A stretch of 64,000 nt of DNA, from assembly GCF_023277925.1 (NCBI RefSeq), contig NZ_CP063832.1:3302001-3366000 (forward strand), in the 5' to 3' direction. The position numbers and the translations under genes are program-made. Origin of the DNA: Pseudomonas entomophila (lineage in GTDB: Bacteria > Pseudomonadota > Gammaproteobacteria > Pseudomonadales > Pseudomonadaceae). This document shows, piece after piece, positions 43,795 through 54,697 of this stretch; the first letter of the stretch is position 1, and each line of letters starts with the position of its first letter. The notes under the pieces were generated by a model. That model saw only the letters and a list, made by a program, of their open reading frames with translations. It was not told the DNA's origin and did no database searches.

Positions 43795-44712
43795 TTAGAA
43801 GTAGCCTTGGCGTTTTTTGTCTTCCATCGAGCCTGCGCCATCGTGGTCGATGACGCGGCCCTGGCGCTCGGACGTACGGGTCAGGAGCATCTCCTGGATG
43901 ATGTCCGTCAGGGTCTCGGCTTCGGATTCGACCGCGCCCGTCAACGGGTAGCAGCCAAGGGTGCGGAAGCGCACTTTCTTCTTGACGATGCGTGCTTTCT
44001 CCTCGTCGCTGAGGTGCTCGAGGATGCGCTCGTCGTCGATCATGATCAGGGTGCCGTTCTTCTCGATCACTTCACGCTCGGCGGCGAAGTACAGCGGCAC
44101 GATCGGGATGCCTTCGAGGTAGATGTACTGCCAGATGTCCAGCTCGGTCCAGTTCGACAGCGGGAACACGCGGATCGACTCGCCCTTGTTGACCTTGCCG
44201 TTGTAGATGTTCCACAGCTCCGGGCGCTGGTTCTTCGGGTCCCAGCGGTGCTTGCTGTCACGGAACGAGTAGACGCGCTCTTTCGCCCGCGACTTCTCTT
44301 CGTCGCGGCGCGCGCCACCGAAGGCGGCGTCGAAGCCATGCTTGTCCAGCGCCTGCTTCAGGCCCTGGGTCTTCATGATGTCGGTGTGCTTGGCGCTGCC
44401 ATGGGTGAACGGGTTGATGCCCTGCGCCACCCCTTCCGGGTTGACGTGGGTGATCAGCTCCAGGCCCATCTCTTCAACCATCTTGTCGCGGAAGCGGTAC
44501 ATCTCCTGGAACTTCCACTGGGTGTCGACGTGCATGACCGGGAACGGCAGCTTGCCTGGGAAGAACGCCTTGCGCGCCAGGTGCAGCATGACCGCGGAAT
44601 CCTTGCCGATCGAGTACAGCATCACCGGGTTGTCGAACTCGGCGGCCACCTCGCGGATGATGTGGATGCTCTCCGCCTCCAGCTGTTTCAAGTGCGTCAG
44701 ATTGTCGACCAT
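43795..44712 (-). CDS. cysD: Sulfate adenylyltransferase subunit 2
   Basis: The catalytic PP-loop subunit of ATP sulfurylase, forming APS from ATP and sulfate, powered by GTP hydrolysis in CysN. It has 305 residues. The pyrophosphatase loop is [17 protein letters not shown] near residue 33; [15 protein letters not shown] and [12 protein letters not shown] are family segments. It is the first gene of the cysD-cysNC operon. Confidence 0.97.
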   Translation of the reverse strand: MVDNLTHLKQLEAESIHIIREVAAEFDNPVMLYSIGKDSAVMLHLARKAFFPGKLPFPVMHVDTQWKFQEMYRFRDKMVEEMGLELITHVNPEGVAQGINPFTHGSAKHTDIMKTQGLKQALDKHGFDAAFGGARRDEEKSRAKERVYSFRDSKHRWDPKNQRPELWNIYNGKVNKGESIRVFPLSNWTELDIWQYIYLEGIPIVPLYFAAEREVIEKNGTLIMIDDERILEHLSDEEKARIVKKKVRFRTLGCYPLTGAVESEAETLTDIIQEMLLTRTSERQGRVIDHDGAGSMEDKKRQGYF

Positions 44713-44860
44713 GGCTACTCACGAAAAACGATCTTATGGACGGCCTGCGGGCCGTGTTCGAGCGAGCCACTTTATCACAGCGCCTGATTCTATTTAGGAG
44801 GCTGCCTAGATCGAAAAGGTCTAATGATATGACTGGGGGTTTGGGTGTTCACACACGCAT

Positions 44861-44922
44861 CTGTAGGAGCCAGCCTTACTGGCGAATAATGGCCGGTTCG
44901 CCAGCAAGGCTGGCTCCTACAG
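44861..44922. repeat. REP palindrome pair, 26-base arms
   Basis: Arms at 44861-44886 and 44897-44922 are inverted copies with a single mismatch and a 10-base loop, each ending in the CTGTAGGAGC / GCTCCTACAG motif. It lies 16 bases from the end of the Nif3-like gene and could act as its 3' processing or termination structure. Confidence 0.9.
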
Positions 44923-44937
44923 GGTATTGGGGCGGCT

Positions 44938-45696
44938 TCAGATCGGGTTCGGGCAATCGATGAACAGGTGCTCGAGCGCGAACCGCCGCGCCAGGTAATC
45001 GCCCAGCGCCTGCACGCCATAGCGCTCGGTGGCGTGGTGCCCGGCGGCGATGAAACTGATGCCGTTCTCGCGGGCACTGTGGAAGGTCTGTTCGGACGCC
45101 TCGCCACTGATGAACAGGTCCACCCCAGCGGCGATGGCGGTGTCGATGTAGCCCTGCCCGCCCCCGGTGCACCAGCCCACCCGGTTAATCATCCGCTCGC
45201 CCTCGACCACCAGCGGCTCACGCCCCAGCGCCTCCTGCACGCGGCGGGCGAAATCGCGCGCCGACAGCGGCTCGGCCAGCGAGCCGACCAGGCCCACCAC
45301 CTTGGGGTTGTTCGGGTCCAGCGGCCCTTCGACGGTGATGTCCAGCTGGCGCGCCAACTGCACGTTATTGCCCACCTCCGGGTGCACATCCAGCGGCAGG
45401 TGATAGGCCAACAGGCTGATGTCGTGCTTGAGCAAAGTCTTCAGGCGGCGTTGCTTGATGCCGGTGATGCACGGGTTCTCGCCCTTCCAGAAGTAGCCGT
45501 GGTGCACCAGCACCAGGTCGGCGCCGGCCTCGACCGCGGCATCCAGCAGCGCCTGGCTGGCGGTGACGCCGCTGACGATACGGCTGACCTGGGGTCGGCC
45601 CTCGACTTGCAGGCCATTGGGGCAGTAGTCCTGGATCTTCGCGCTGGCCAGGTAGCGCTCGGCTTCCTCGACCAGGATATTGAGGGCGACGGCCAT
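44938..45696 (-). CDS. Nif3-like dinuclear metal center protein (YbgI family)
   Basis: A 252-residue cytoplasmic protein of the Nif3/DUF34 family. The start MAVALNILVEEAERYLAS at 45696 was chosen because it matches the family N terminus; the longer frame upstream runs through a palindrome. Metal-site histidines are in VLVHHGYFW and in SFIAAGHHATERYGVQALGDYLA near the C terminus. Recent work links the family to GTP cyclohydrolase-like chemistry, but the function in Pseudomonas is not settled. It is divergent from algW. Confidence 0.88.
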   Translation of the reverse strand: MAVALNILVEEAERYLASAKIQDYCPNGLQVEGRPQVSRIVSGVTASQALLDAAVEAGADLVLVHHGYFWKGENPCITGIKQRRLKTLLKHDISLLAYHLPLDVHPEVGNNVQLARQLDITVEGPLDPNNPKVVGLVGSLAEPLSARDFARRVQEALGREPLVVEGERMINRVGWCTGGGQGYIDTAIAAGVDLFISGEASEQTFHSARENGISFIAAGHHATERYGVQALGDYLARRFALEHLFIDCPNPI

Positions 45697-45953
45697 GAAA
45701 AATCTCCTCGGATTCGGCGTTGCGGCTGGGCACGAGGCCCTATAATGGCCGCCATTATGGGCCGTCGCCGGCCTCGGGGAAACCGGCGGCAGTTGCCTGG
45801 GGGCAAGCCTGTGGTGCCTGTTTCGCGGGTAAACCCGCGAAACAGGCACCACGACTCCAGCCGTCGCCGATCGACTTGTTCAGGTGTATGATCGCGCGCG
45901 CTCGCTCCCGGGCCGTGCTGACATGGCCCCCGCCCTACTCCCAGGATTCATTC
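45697..45953. other. Divergent gap between nif3-like gene and algW
   Basis: These 257 bases hold the palindrome ATAATGGCCGCCATTAT near 45740-45757 and the long REP-core hairpin at 45811-45852. Promoters for both genes should lie here; I could not define them. Confidence 0.5.
45811..45852. repeat. Perfect 19-bp-stem hairpin with REP core
   Basis: GTGGTGCCTGTTTCGCGGG (45811-45829), TAAA loop, then its exact reverse complement (45834-45852). The centre TTCGCGGGTAAACCCGCGAA is the canonical P. putida REP core, but here the symmetric flanks replace the normal CTCCTACAG tail. Confidence 0.85.
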
Positions 45954-47114
45954 ATGCTCAAGGCTCTGCGTTACTTCGGCTGGCCCCTGCTCACCGGTGT
46001 GCTGATCGCCCTGCTGATCATCCAGCGCTTCCCGCAATGGGTCGGCCTGCCCAGCCAGGACGTCAACCTGCAGCAGGCGCCGCAGACCTCGCGGATCATG
46101 CAGGGCCCGGTCTCCTACGCCGACGCCGTGACCCTCGCCGCCCCGGCAGTGGTCAACCTGTACACCACCAAAGTGGTGAACAAGAGCGCCCACCCGCTGT
46201 TCGAAGACCCGCAATTCCGCCGTTTCTTCGGCGACAACCTGCCCAAGCAGCGCCGCTGGGAGTCGAGCCTGGGGTCGGCGGTGATCATGAGCCCGGAAGG
46301 CTACCTGCTGACCAACAACCACGTCACCAGCGGCGCCGACCAGATCGTCGTGGCGCTCAAGGACGGCCGCGAAACCTTGGCGCGGGTGATCGGCAGCGAC
46401 CCGGAGACCGACCTGGCGGTGCTGAAGATCGACCTGAAGAACCTGCCGGCGATCACCATCGGCCGCTCCGACAGCATCCATATCGGTGATGTTTGCCTGG
46501 CCATCGGCAACCCGTTCGGTGTCGGCCAGACCGTGACCATGGGCATCATCAGCGCCACCGGCCGCAACCAGCTGGGCCTGAACAACTACGAGGACTTCAT
46601 CCAGACCGACGCGGCGATCAACCCGGGCAACTCCGGTGGCGCGCTGGTGGACGCCAATGGCAACCTGGTCGGCATCAACACTGCGATCTTCTCCAAGTCT
46701 GGTGGGTCCCAAGGCATCGGCTTCGCCATCCCGATCAAGCTGGCGCTGGAAGTGATGAAATCGATCGTCGAGCATGGCCAGGTGATCCGTGGCTGGCTGG
46801 GCATCGAAGTGCAGCCGCTGAGCCAGGAGCTAGCCGAGTCGTTCGGCATGCAGGGCCACCCAGGTATCGTCGTGGCCGGGATTTTCCGCGATGGGCCGGC
46901 GGCGCGCGCGGGGCTGCAATTGGGTGATGTGATCCTGAGCATCAATGGCGAACCAGCCGGCGACGGGCGCAAGTCGATGAACCAGGTGGCGCGGATCAAG
47001 CCCAACGAGAAAATCACCATCGAGGTGGTACGTAACGGGCAGCAGCTGAAGCTGGTCGCCGAAGTGGGGCTGCGGCCGCCACCGGCGCCGGTGACAACCA
47101 AAGAAGACAATTGA
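45954..47114 (+). CDS. algW: Periplasmic serine protease AlgW (DegS-type)
   Basis: A membrane-anchored trimeric protease that senses envelope stress through its PDZ domain and makes the first cut in anti-sigma factor MucA, releasing AlgU. It starts MLKALRYFGWPLLTGVLIALL at 45954 and has 386 residues with an N-terminal anchor. The catalytic triad is His123 (NNHVTSG), Asp153 (ETDLAVLKI) and Ser227 (NPGNSGGAL), numbering identical to the P. aeruginosa protein as I recall it. One PDZ domain covers about 280-375. The alginate genes it indirectly controls begin 13 kb downstream. Confidence 0.96.
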   Translation: MLKALRYFGWPLLTGVLIALLIIQRFPQWVGLPSQDVNLQQAPQTSRIMQGPVSYADAVTLAAPAVVNLYTTKVVNKSAHPLFEDPQFRRFFGDNLPKQRRWESSLGSAVIMSPEGYLLTNNHVTSGADQIVVALKDGRETLARVIGSDPETDLAVLKIDLKNLPAITIGRSDSIHIGDVCLAIGNPFGVGQTVTMGIISATGRNQLGLNNYEDFIQTDAAINPGNSGGALVDANGNLVGINTAIFSKSGGSQGIGFAIPIKLALEVMKSIVEHGQVIRGWLGIEVQPLSQELAESFGMQGHPGIVVAGIFRDGPAARAGLQLGDVILSINGEPAGDGRKSMNQVARIKPNEKITIEVVRNGQQLKLVAEVGLRPPPAPVTTKEDN

Positions 47115-47122
47115 AGCCTGGG

Positions 47123-47174
47123 CTCGCCGGCAAGCCGGCTCCTGCAATCCCGTAGGAGCAAGCTTGCCGGCGAA
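47123..47174. repeat. REP palindrome pair
   Basis: CTCGCCGGCAAGCCGGCTCCTGC and GTAGGAGCAAGCTTGCCGGCGAA are inverted and close together. It fills the gap between convergent algW and aapP. Confidence 0.8.
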
Positions 47175-47185
47175 TCCCTGTCACA

Positions 47186-47950
47186 TCAATGCAGGATCTG
47201 GCTCAAGAACAACTTGGTCCGATCACTGCGCGGCCGGTCGAAGAAATCATCCGGCGCAGCCTGCTCGACGATCTCGCCCTTGTCCATGAAGATCACCCGG
47301 TTCGCCACGGTGCGGGCAAAGCCCATTTCATGGGTTACGCAGAGCATGGTCATGCCGTCCTCGGCCAGGCTGACCATGGTGTCGAGCACCTCCTTGACCA
47401 TTTCCGGGTCCAGCGCCGAGGTGGGTTCGTCGAACAGCATGATCTTCGGTTTCATGCACAGCGCCCGGGCAATCGCCACGCGCTGCTGCTGACCACCGGA
47501 CAACTGCCCCGGGTACTTGTGCGCCTGCTCTGGAATGCGCACGCGCTCGAGGAAGTGCATGGCGATTTCCTCGGCCTTGCGCCGCGGCATCTTGCGCACC
47601 CACATGGGCGCCAGGGTGCAGTTTTCGAGGATGGAGAGGTGCGGGAACAGGTTGAAGTGCTGGAACACCATGCCCACCTCGCGGCGGATCGCCTCGATCT
47701 GCTTGAGGTCGTTGGTCAGCTCCACGCCATCGACGACGATGCGCCCCTGCTGGTGCTCCTCGAGACGGTTGAGGCAACGGATGGTGGTCGACTTGCCCGA
47801 GCCGGACGGCCCGCACAGCACGATACGCTCGCCCTGACGCACGTTCAGGTTGATATCCTTGAGCACATGGAACTGGCCATACCACTTGTTCACGCCCTGC
47901 ATCTGGATGATGCCTTCGGGGCCGGCAGGCTGCTTGATCGCTTCACTCAT
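47186..47950 (-). CDS. aapP: General L-amino acid ABC transporter, ATP-binding protein
   Basis: The ATPase of the AapJQMP uptake system for many L-amino acids. It has 254 residues, with Walker [19 protein letters not shown], signature [15 protein letters not shown] and Walker [14 protein letters not shown]. It is the last gene of the operon, 10 bases after aapM. Confidence 0.95.
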   Translation of the reverse strand: MSEAIKQPAGPEGIIQMQGVNKWYGQFHVLKDINLNVRQGERIVLCGPSGSGKSTTIRCLNRLEEHQQGRIVVDGVELTNDLKQIEAIRREVGMVFQHFNLFPHLSILENCTLAPMWVRKMPRRKAEEIAMHFLERVRIPEQAHKYPGQLSGGQQQRVAIARALCMKPKIMLFDEPTSALDPEMVKEVLDTMVSLAEDGMTMLCVTHEMGFARTVANRVIFMDKGEIVEQAAPDDFFDRPRSDRTKLFLSQILH

Positions 47951-47960
47951 TTCGAAACTC

Positions 47961-49058
47961 CTAACGCTTGTGGCCAGTGTCCAGCTTGCGCTCCAAGTGC
48001 ATGGAGTAGCGGGACATACCGAAACAGAAAATCCAGAACACCAGGGCGGCGAACACGTAGCCCTCGGTGGCCATGCCCAGCCAGGTCGGGTCGGCCGCAG
48101 CCTGCTTGACGCTGTTGAGCAGGTCGAACAGGCCGATGATGATCACCAGGCTGGTGTCCTTGAACAGGGCAATGAAGGTGTTGACGATGCCAGGGATCAC
48201 CAGCTTGAGCGCCTGCGGCAGGATCACCAGGCCCATCGCCCGCCAGTAGCCCAGGCCCATGGCTGCGGCGGCTTCGTACTGGCCCTTGGGGATGGCCTGC
48301 AGGCCGCCGCGCACCACTTCGGCGATGTAGGCCGACTGGAACAGGATCACGCCGATCATCGCCCGCAGCAGCTTGTCGAAGCTCATGCCCTCGGGCAGGA
48401 ACAGCGGCAGCATCACCGACGACATGAACAGCACGGTGATCAACGGCACGCCGCGCCAGAACTCGATGAAGGTGACGCAGACCACCTTCACCGCCGGCAT
48501 GTTCGAACGCCGCCCCAGCGCCAGCAGGATGCCCAGCGGCAGCGCGCCGACGATACCAACGGTGGCGATCACCAGGGTGAGCATCAGGCCGCCCCACTGG
48601 CTGGTCTGGACCGTGGCCAGGCCCAGGTAGCCACCCTGCAGCAGGGTGTACGCAAGCACCGGGTACAGGACCAGGAAGCCCAGGCCATACACCGCCTTGC
48701 GCGGGAAGCGCTTGATGAACAGCGGTGCGGCGCCGAGCACGGCAAGCCACACAGTCAGGTCGACGCGCCAGCGCAGCTCCGTCGGGTAGTAGCCGTACAT
48801 GAACTGGCCGAAGCGCTGCTGGATGAACACCCAGCAAGCCCCCTCCTTGGTGCAGTCAGCGCGGGTGGTGCCGACCCAGTTGGCGTCGATGAACGCCCAC
48901 TGCACCAGCGGTGGCACGATCAGCCACACCAGGTACAAGGCGAACAGCGTCAGTAGCGTGTTGAGCCAGCTGGAGAACAGGTTGGCCCGCATCCAGGCGA
49001 GCACGCCAACGGTCTTTACCGGTGGCGGCATGTCGGGTTTGAAAACATGGGCTGTCAC
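47961..49058 (-). CDS. aapM: General L-amino acid ABC transporter, permease AapM
   Basis: An inner-membrane permease of the HisM/polar-amino-acid type, 365 residues. It has an extended N-terminal part with extra hydrophobic segments, typical of AapM. The EAA loop ([25 protein letters not shown]) contacts the ATPase. It pairs with AapQ. It lies 10 bases after aapQ. Confidence 0.94.
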   Translation of the reverse strand: MTAHVFKPDMPPPVKTVGVLAWMRANLFSSWLNTLLTLFALYLVWLIVPPLVQWAFIDANWVGTTRADCTKEGACWVFIQQRFGQFMYGYYPTELRWRVDLTVWLAVLGAAPLFIKRFPRKAVYGLGFLVLYPVLAYTLLQGGYLGLATVQTSQWGGLMLTLVIATVGIVGALPLGILLALGRRSNMPAVKVVCVTFIEFWRGVPLITVLFMSSVMLPLFLPEGMSFDKLLRAMIGVILFQSAYIAEVVRGGLQAIPKGQYEAAAAMGLGYWRAMGLVILPQALKLVIPGIVNTFIALFKDTSLVIIIGLFDLLNSVKQAAADPTWLGMATEGYVFAALVFWIFCFGMSRYSMHLERKLDTGHKR

Positions 49059-49068
49059 GGAAGTACCC

Positions 49069-50247
49069 TCACCGCTCGATCAGCGCGATGCGCTTGTTGT
49101 ACCAGTTCATCAGCAGCGAAATGCTGATGCTGATGGCGAGATAGACGCTCATGGTGATGGCAATCACCTCGATGGCCTGGCCGGTCTGGTTGAGCACGGT
49201 ACCGGCGAACAGCGAGACCATCTCCGGGTAGCCGATACCGGCCGCCAGCGACGAGTTCTTCGCCAGGTTGAGGTACTGGCTGGTCAGCGGCGGGATGATC
49301 ACCCGCAGCGCCTGGGGAATGATCACCTTGCGCAGCGTCGGGCCTTCACGCAGGCCGAGCGAGCGGGCCGCCTCGGTCTGGCCGTGGCTGACCGAGCGAA
49401 TGCCGGAACGCACGATCTCGGCGATGAACGCCGCGGTATAGATGGTCAGCGCCAGGGTCAGCGCCAGCAGCTCGGGGATCAGCACCCAACCGCCGACGAA
49501 ATTGAAGCCCTTGAGCTGCGGCACTTCCCAGTGCACCGGGCTGCCGAACAGCAGCGCGCACACGCCGGGGATGCCGACCAGCAACAGCAGGCCGACCCAG
49601 AACTTGTGGAACGGCTCGCCGGTTTCGTCGAAGCGCTTGTTGGCGTGGCGCACCATCAGCACGATGGCGACGATTGCCAGCACCAGCGCGACGACGAACG
49701 GCCAGAAGCCTTCGGCGAGCGAGGCGCCGGGCATGTTCAGGCCGCGGTTGCTGACGAAGAAGGTGTCCTGGATATTGATGCTGCCCCTTGGGCCCGGGAG
49801 GGTGAGGAACACCGCGAAATACCAGAACAGGATCTGCAGCAGCGGCGGAATGTTGCGGAAGGTCTCCACATACACCGTCGCCAGCTTGTTGATCATCCAG
49901 TTCGGCGACAGCCGCGCCACGCCGATGATGAAGCCCAGCAGCGTCGCCAGGATGATACCGATGAAGGTCACCAGCAGCGTGTTGAGCAGGCCGATGACGA
50001 ACACTCGCGCATAGCTGTCCGACTCCACGTAGGGGATCAGGTGCTGGGCGATGCCGAACCCAGCGCTGCGCTCGAGGAAGTCGAAGCCCGAGGTGATGCC
50101 CCGGTGCTGCAGGTTGGTCTGTGTGTTGTGGAACAGGTACCAGCCCAGGCCCGCCACGAAGACTACCGTGAGGACCTGGAACAGCCACGCGCGCACACGT
50201 GGATCACTAAGGGAAAACCCTTTCCGTGCGCCGATTTGATTTTGCAT
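49069..50247 (-). CDS. aapQ: General L-amino acid ABC transporter, permease AapQ
   Basis: The second permease of the Aap system, 392 residues, with a long inserted region between early and late membrane segments typical of AapQ. The EAA loop is QTEAARSLGLREGPTLRKVIIPQALRV. It lies between aapJ and aapM, 67 bases after aapJ. Confidence 0.94.
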   Translation of the reverse strand: MQNQIGARKGFSLSDPRVRAWLFQVLTVVFVAGLGWYLFHNTQTNLQHRGITSGFDFLERSAGFGIAQHLIPYVESDSYARVFVIGLLNTLLVTFIGIILATLLGFIIGVARLSPNWMINKLATVYVETFRNIPPLLQILFWYFAVFLTLPGPRGSINIQDTFFVSNRGLNMPGASLAEGFWPFVVALVLAIVAIVLMVRHANKRFDETGEPFHKFWVGLLLLVGIPGVCALLFGSPVHWEVPQLKGFNFVGGWVLIPELLALTLALTIYTAAFIAEIVRSGIRSVSHGQTEAARSLGLREGPTLRKVIIPQALRVIIPPLTSQYLNLAKNSSLAAGIGYPEMVSLFAGTVLNQTGQAIEVIAITMSVYLAISISISLLMNWYNKRIALIER

Positions 50248-50314
50248 GAAGTGCCCCGAAAAGAAGGGATTCGAACGACCCGCGGCGGCAGGATGCCGCC
50301 GCGGGGTGCAGCCA

Positions 50315-51343
50315 TCAGCGCACCGGCGGTGCGTACTGGATGCCGCCGTTGTTCCACAGGGCGTTCATGCCACGGTCGATCTTCAGGTCGGTGCTCTGGC
50401 CCAGGTTCTTCTCGAACACTTCGCCATAGTTGCCGACTTGCTTGACGATCTGCACTACCCAATCCTTGGGCAGCTTGAGGTCCTTGCCGTACTCACCGTC
50501 GGCGCCCAGCAGGCGGGCGACGTCAGGGTTCTTGGTGGACTTGGCTTCGGCCTCGACGTTCTTCGAGGTGATGCCGGCTTCCTCAGCATTGAGCATGGCG
50601 AACAGGGTCCACTTGACGATGCTGAACCACTCCTCGTCGCCCTTGCGCACCACTGGGCCCAGCGGCTCCTTGGAGATGGTTTCCGGCAACACCACGTATT
50701 CGGTCGGCGCGGCCAGCTTGGAGCGCTGGGCGAACAGCTGCGACTTGTCCGAAGTCAGCACGTCGCAACGGCCGGACTCCAGCGACTTGGCGCTCTCGTC
50801 GGAGGTGTCGAAGGTAATCGGGGTGTATTTCAGCCCATTGGCGCGGAAGTAGTCGGAAACGTTCAGCTCGGTGGTGGTGCCGGCCTGGATGCAGATGGTC
50901 GCGCCGTCGAGTTCCTTGGCGCTGGAGACGCCGAGCTTCTTGTTGGCGAGGAAACCGACGCCGTCGTAGTAGGTGACACCGGCGAACACCAGGCCCATGC
51001 CGGCATCGCGCGAGCTGGTCCAGGTGGTGTTGCGCGACAGCACGTCGACTTCGCCGGACTGCAGCGCAGTGAAGCGCTCCTTGGCGTTGAGCTGGCTGAA
51101 CTTGACCTTGGTCGCGTCGCCGAACACGGCGGCGGCCACGGCGCGGCACATATCGGCGTCGATGCCGACGATCTTGCCTTGGGCGTCTGGCACGGAGAAG
51201 CCTGGAAGACCATCGCTCACGCCACACTGGACGAAGCCCTTCTTCTTCACCGCATCGAGGGTGGCGCCGGCCTGGGCGAAGCTGGTAACGCCCAGCGCGG
51301 CGGCGGCGGTGAGGACTGCCAGGGTGGTTTTCAACATCTTCAT
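50315..51343 (-). CDS. aapJ: General L-amino acid ABC transporter, periplasmic binding protein
   Basis: The solute-binding receptor of the Aap system. The ATG at 51343 (MKMLKTTLAVLTAAAALG) has GGAGG seven bases upstream and is preferred over the TTG codons before it. It has 342 residues with a Sec signal peptide cleaved near SFAQAGA. VQCGVSDGLPGFSVPDAQGKIVGIDADMCRAVAAAVFGD is the characteristic SBP family 3 N-terminal lobe. It is the first gene of aapJQMP, downstream of a sigma54 promoter. Confidence 0.96.
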   Translation of the reverse strand: MKMLKTTLAVLTAAAALGVTSFAQAGATLDAVKKKGFVQCGVSDGLPGFSVPDAQGKIVGIDADMCRAVAAAVFGDATKVKFSQLNAKERFTALQSGEVDVLSRNTTWTSSRDAGMGLVFAGVTYYDGVGFLANKKLGVSSAKELDGATICIQAGTTTELNVSDYFRANGLKYTPITFDTSDESAKSLESGRCDVLTSDKSQLFAQRSKLAAPTEYVVLPETISKEPLGPVVRKGDEEWFSIVKWTLFAMLNAEEAGITSKNVEAEAKSTKNPDVARLLGADGEYGKDLKLPKDWVVQIVKQVGNYGEVFEKNLGQSTDLKIDRGMNALWNNGGIQYAPPVR

Positions 51344-52337
<994 letters not shown>

Positions 52338-52429
52338 GCCTGTAGCCCACCGAGCATTCCACTACGCCGCGCCCGATTCTTGCATTACACTGCCCGGCGT
52401 ACATTCCTTAACCAGTTGACGAGACGACC

Positions 52430-53896
52430 GTGCTCAAGGCACTCAAAAAAATATTCGCCAAGGGAGACGCCGCGCCGCAGGCCGCCGAGCCCGCCGCCGT
52501 GCCCCAACCCGCCCCGGCCGTGCAACCAGCTGCCACCCAGGCTCCGGCGCACAAGAGCCCCAGGCCCAAACCCGCCCCCAAGCCGCAGGCCGAGGCCCAA
52601 CCGGTCGAACAGCCACGCGCCGAGCAGCCCGTCAAGGACAAACCACGCCGCGAGCGCAAGCCAAAGCCCCAGGCCAGCCTGTGGAAGCCCGAGGACTTCA
52701 TGGTCGAGCCCCAGGAAGGCAAGACCCGCTTTCACGACTTCAAGCTCTCCAACGAGGTGATGCATGCCATCCATGACCTCGGTTTCCCCTATTGCACCCC
52801 GATCCAGGCCCAGGTGCTCGGCCATACGCTACGCGGCCAGGATGCCATCGGCCGGGCCCAGACCGGCACCGGCAAGACCGCCGCGTTCCTGATCTCGATC
52901 ATCTCCCAGTTGCAACAGGTGCCACCGCCCAAGGAACGCTACATGGGCGAACCACGGGCGCTGATCATTGCCCCGACCCGCGAGCTGGTGGTGCAGATTG
53001 CCAAGGACGCCATGGCGCTGACCAAGTACAGCGGCCTGAACGTGATGAGCTTCGTCGGTGGCATGGATTTCGACAAGCAGCTCAAGTCACTGGAAGCGCG
53101 CCATTGCGACATCCTGGTGGCCACCCCCGGCCGCTTGCTGGACTTCAACCAGCGCGGCGAGGTGCACCTGGACATGGTCGAGGTGCTGGTGCTGGACGAA
53201 GCCGACCGCATGCTCGACATGGGCTTCATCCCCCAGGTCCGCCAGATCATTCGCCAGACCCCACCAAAGAGCGAGCGCCAGACCCTGCTGTTCTCCGCCA
53301 CCTTCACCGACGACGTGATGAACCTGGCCAAGCAGTGGACCACCAACCCGGCCATCGTCGAGATCGAACCGGAGAACGTCGCCAGCGAAACCGTCGAGCA
53401 GCACGTGTACGCCGTGGCCGGCAGCGACAAATACAAGCTGCTGTACAACCTGGTCACGCAGAACAAGTGGGAACGGGTGATGGTGTTCGCCAACCGCAAG
53501 GACGAAGTGCGGCGCATCGAGGAAAAACTGGTGCGTGATGGCATCAACGCCGCCCAGTTGTCGGGCGACGTGCCGCAGCACAAGCGCATCCGCACCCTGG
53601 AGAATTTCCGCGAGGGGCGCATCAGCGTGCTGGTGGCCACCGATGTGGCCGGGCGTGGCATCCACATCGATGGCATCAGCCATGTGATCAACTTCACCCT
53701 GCCGGAGGATCCGGACGACTACGTGCACCGTATCGGCCGTACCGGGCGGGCGGGGAGCAGTGGCGTGTCGATCAGCTTTGCCGGTGAGGACGACTCGTAC
53801 CAGCTGCCGGCGATCGAGGAACTGCTGGGGCGCAAGATCAAGTGCGAGATGCCGCCGGACGAGCTGCTGAAGCCCGTGCCGCGCAAGCATCATTGA
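52430..53896 (+). CDS. rhlB: DEAD-box RNA helicase RhlB-like
   Basis: An ATP-dependent RNA helicase of the RhlB group, which can associate with RNase E in mRNA decay. The GTG start at 52430 (reading [13 protein letters not shown]) gives 488 residues. Residues 13-85 are a low-complexity Ala/Pro/Lys/Glu arm rich in basic residues. Core motifs follow: Q motif [10 protein letters not shown], Walker A AQTGTGKT (143-150), [13 protein letters not shown], and [11 protein letters not shown] short C terminus ends KPVPRKHH. Some other RhlE-like helicase is possible, but the N-terminal layout fits Pseudomonas RhlB. Confidence 0.88.
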   Translation: MLKALKKIFAKGDAAPQAAEPAAVPQPAPAVQPAATQAPAHKSPRPKPAPKPQAEAQPVEQPRAEQPVKDKPRRERKPKPQASLWKPEDFMVEPQEGKTRFHDFKLSNEVMHAIHDLGFPYCTPIQAQVLGHTLRGQDAIGRAQTGTGKTAAFLISIISQLQQVPPPKERYMGEPRALIIAPTRELVVQIAKDAMALTKYSGLNVMSFVGGMDFDKQLKSLEARHCDILVATPGRLLDFNQRGEVHLDMVEVLVLDEADRMLDMGFIPQVRQIIRQTPPKSERQTLLFSATFTDDVMNLAKQWTTNPAIVEIEPENVASETVEQHVYAVAGSDKYKLLYNLVTQNKWERVMVFANRKDEVRRIEEKLVRDGINAAQLSGDVPQHKRIRTLENFREGRISVLVATDVAGRGIHIDGISHVINFTLPEDPDDYVHRIGRTGRAGSSGVSISFAGEDDSYQLPAIEELLGRKIKCEMPPDELLKPVPRKHH

Positions 53897-53907
53897 TATC
53901 CGTGGCC

Positions 53908-53990
53908 CTGCAGGCTTTAGCCGCGATCACCCGCAAAGCGGGTGCCAGGCACCGCGATGCCCGCATCGCGGCTAAAGCCGCTCCTACAGG
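53908..53990. repeat. REP palindrome pair
   Basis: GGCTTTAGCCGCGAT (53913-53927) and its exact reverse complement (53965-53979) flank a spacer that itself pairs (ACCCGC..GCGGGT, GCGATGCCCGCATCGC). It lies between convergent rhlB and moaE. Confidence 0.8.
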
Positions 53991-53999
53991 CGAACCGCT

Positions 54000-54446
54000 C
54001 TACCAGCGCTCTGCCGCATCCTGGTCGCTCTGCTTCCCCTCGACCCAGCGCGGCCCATCCTGGGTGTTCTCCTTCTTCCAGAACGGCGCCCGGGTCTTCA
54101 GGTAGTCCATGATGAAGTTGCAGGCATCGAACGCCGCCTGCCGATGCGCGCTGGCCACCCCGACGAAGACGATAGGCTCGCCCGGTTCCAGTGCACCGAT
54201 GCGGTGCAGCACCTCGACCTTGAGCAACGGCCAGCGCTGCTCGGCCTCGACCACGATCTTGGCCAGGGCCTTTTCGGTCATGCCCGGGTAGTGTTCGAGG
54301 AACATCCCGGCCACATCCAGCCCGTCATTGAAATCGCGCACATAGCCGACAAAACCGACCACCGCGCCCACGCCGACATTGGCGGCATGCATGGCGTTGA
54401 CCTCTACACCTGGATCGAACGCCGCCTCCTGTACCCGAACACTCAT
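54000..54446 (-). CDS. moaE: Molybdopterin synthase catalytic subunit MoaE
   Basis: The large subunit of molybdopterin synthase, which inserts sulfur from MoaD thiocarboxylate into precursor Z (cPMP). The start MSVRVQEAAFDPGVEV at 54446 gives 148 residues. GAVVGFVGYVRDFN, HRIGALEPGEPIVFVGVASAHR and the catalytic lysine region FIMDYLKTRAPFWKKE are typical. It follows moaD by 2 bases. Confidence 0.95.
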   Translation of the reverse strand: MSVRVQEAAFDPGVEVNAMHAANVGVGAVVGFVGYVRDFNDGLDVAGMFLEHYPGMTEKALAKIVVEAEQRWPLLKVEVLHRIGALEPGEPIVFVGVASAHRQAAFDACNFIMDYLKTRAPFWKKENTQDGPRWVEGKQSDQDAAERW

Positions 54447-54448
54447 GC

Positions 54449-54697
54449 TCAGCCCCCCGTCACCGGCGGGAAGAACGCCACTTCGTCGCCGTCCTCCAGC
54501 GCCTCGCCGAGCTTGCACAGTTCTTCGTTGCGCGCGCACATCAGGTTCTGCTCGGCCAGCACTCCATACTTGCCACCTTTGGCCAGCAACGCCTGGCGCA
54601 CGTCGTCCAGCACCCTGAAGTCGCCCTCCAGACGCTCGGCATCAACACCCAGCAGCTCCCGGTAACGGGCGAAATACATGACCTTGACCTTCATCAT
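54449..54697 (-). CDS. moaD: Molybdopterin synthase sulfur carrier subunit MoaD
   Basis: A ubiquitin-fold sulfur carrier of 82 residues ending in the required Gly-Gly (PPVTGG), whose C-terminal thiocarboxylate donates sulfur. The start [15 protein letters not shown] at 54697 overlaps the moaC stop in an ATGA arrangement; Met2 is equally possible. The order moaC-moaD-moaE is a coupled operon. Confidence 0.95.
   Translation of the reverse strand: MMKVKVMYFARYRELLGVDAERLEGDFRVLDDVRQALLAKGGKYGVLAEQNLMCARNEELCKLGEALEDGDEVAFFPPVTGG

Noticed and set aside
42196..44787. 863-codon plus-strand frame across cysNC and cysD
   Set aside because: It runs antisense to two certain genes, spans their junction, and shows the typical biased composition of a mirror frame.
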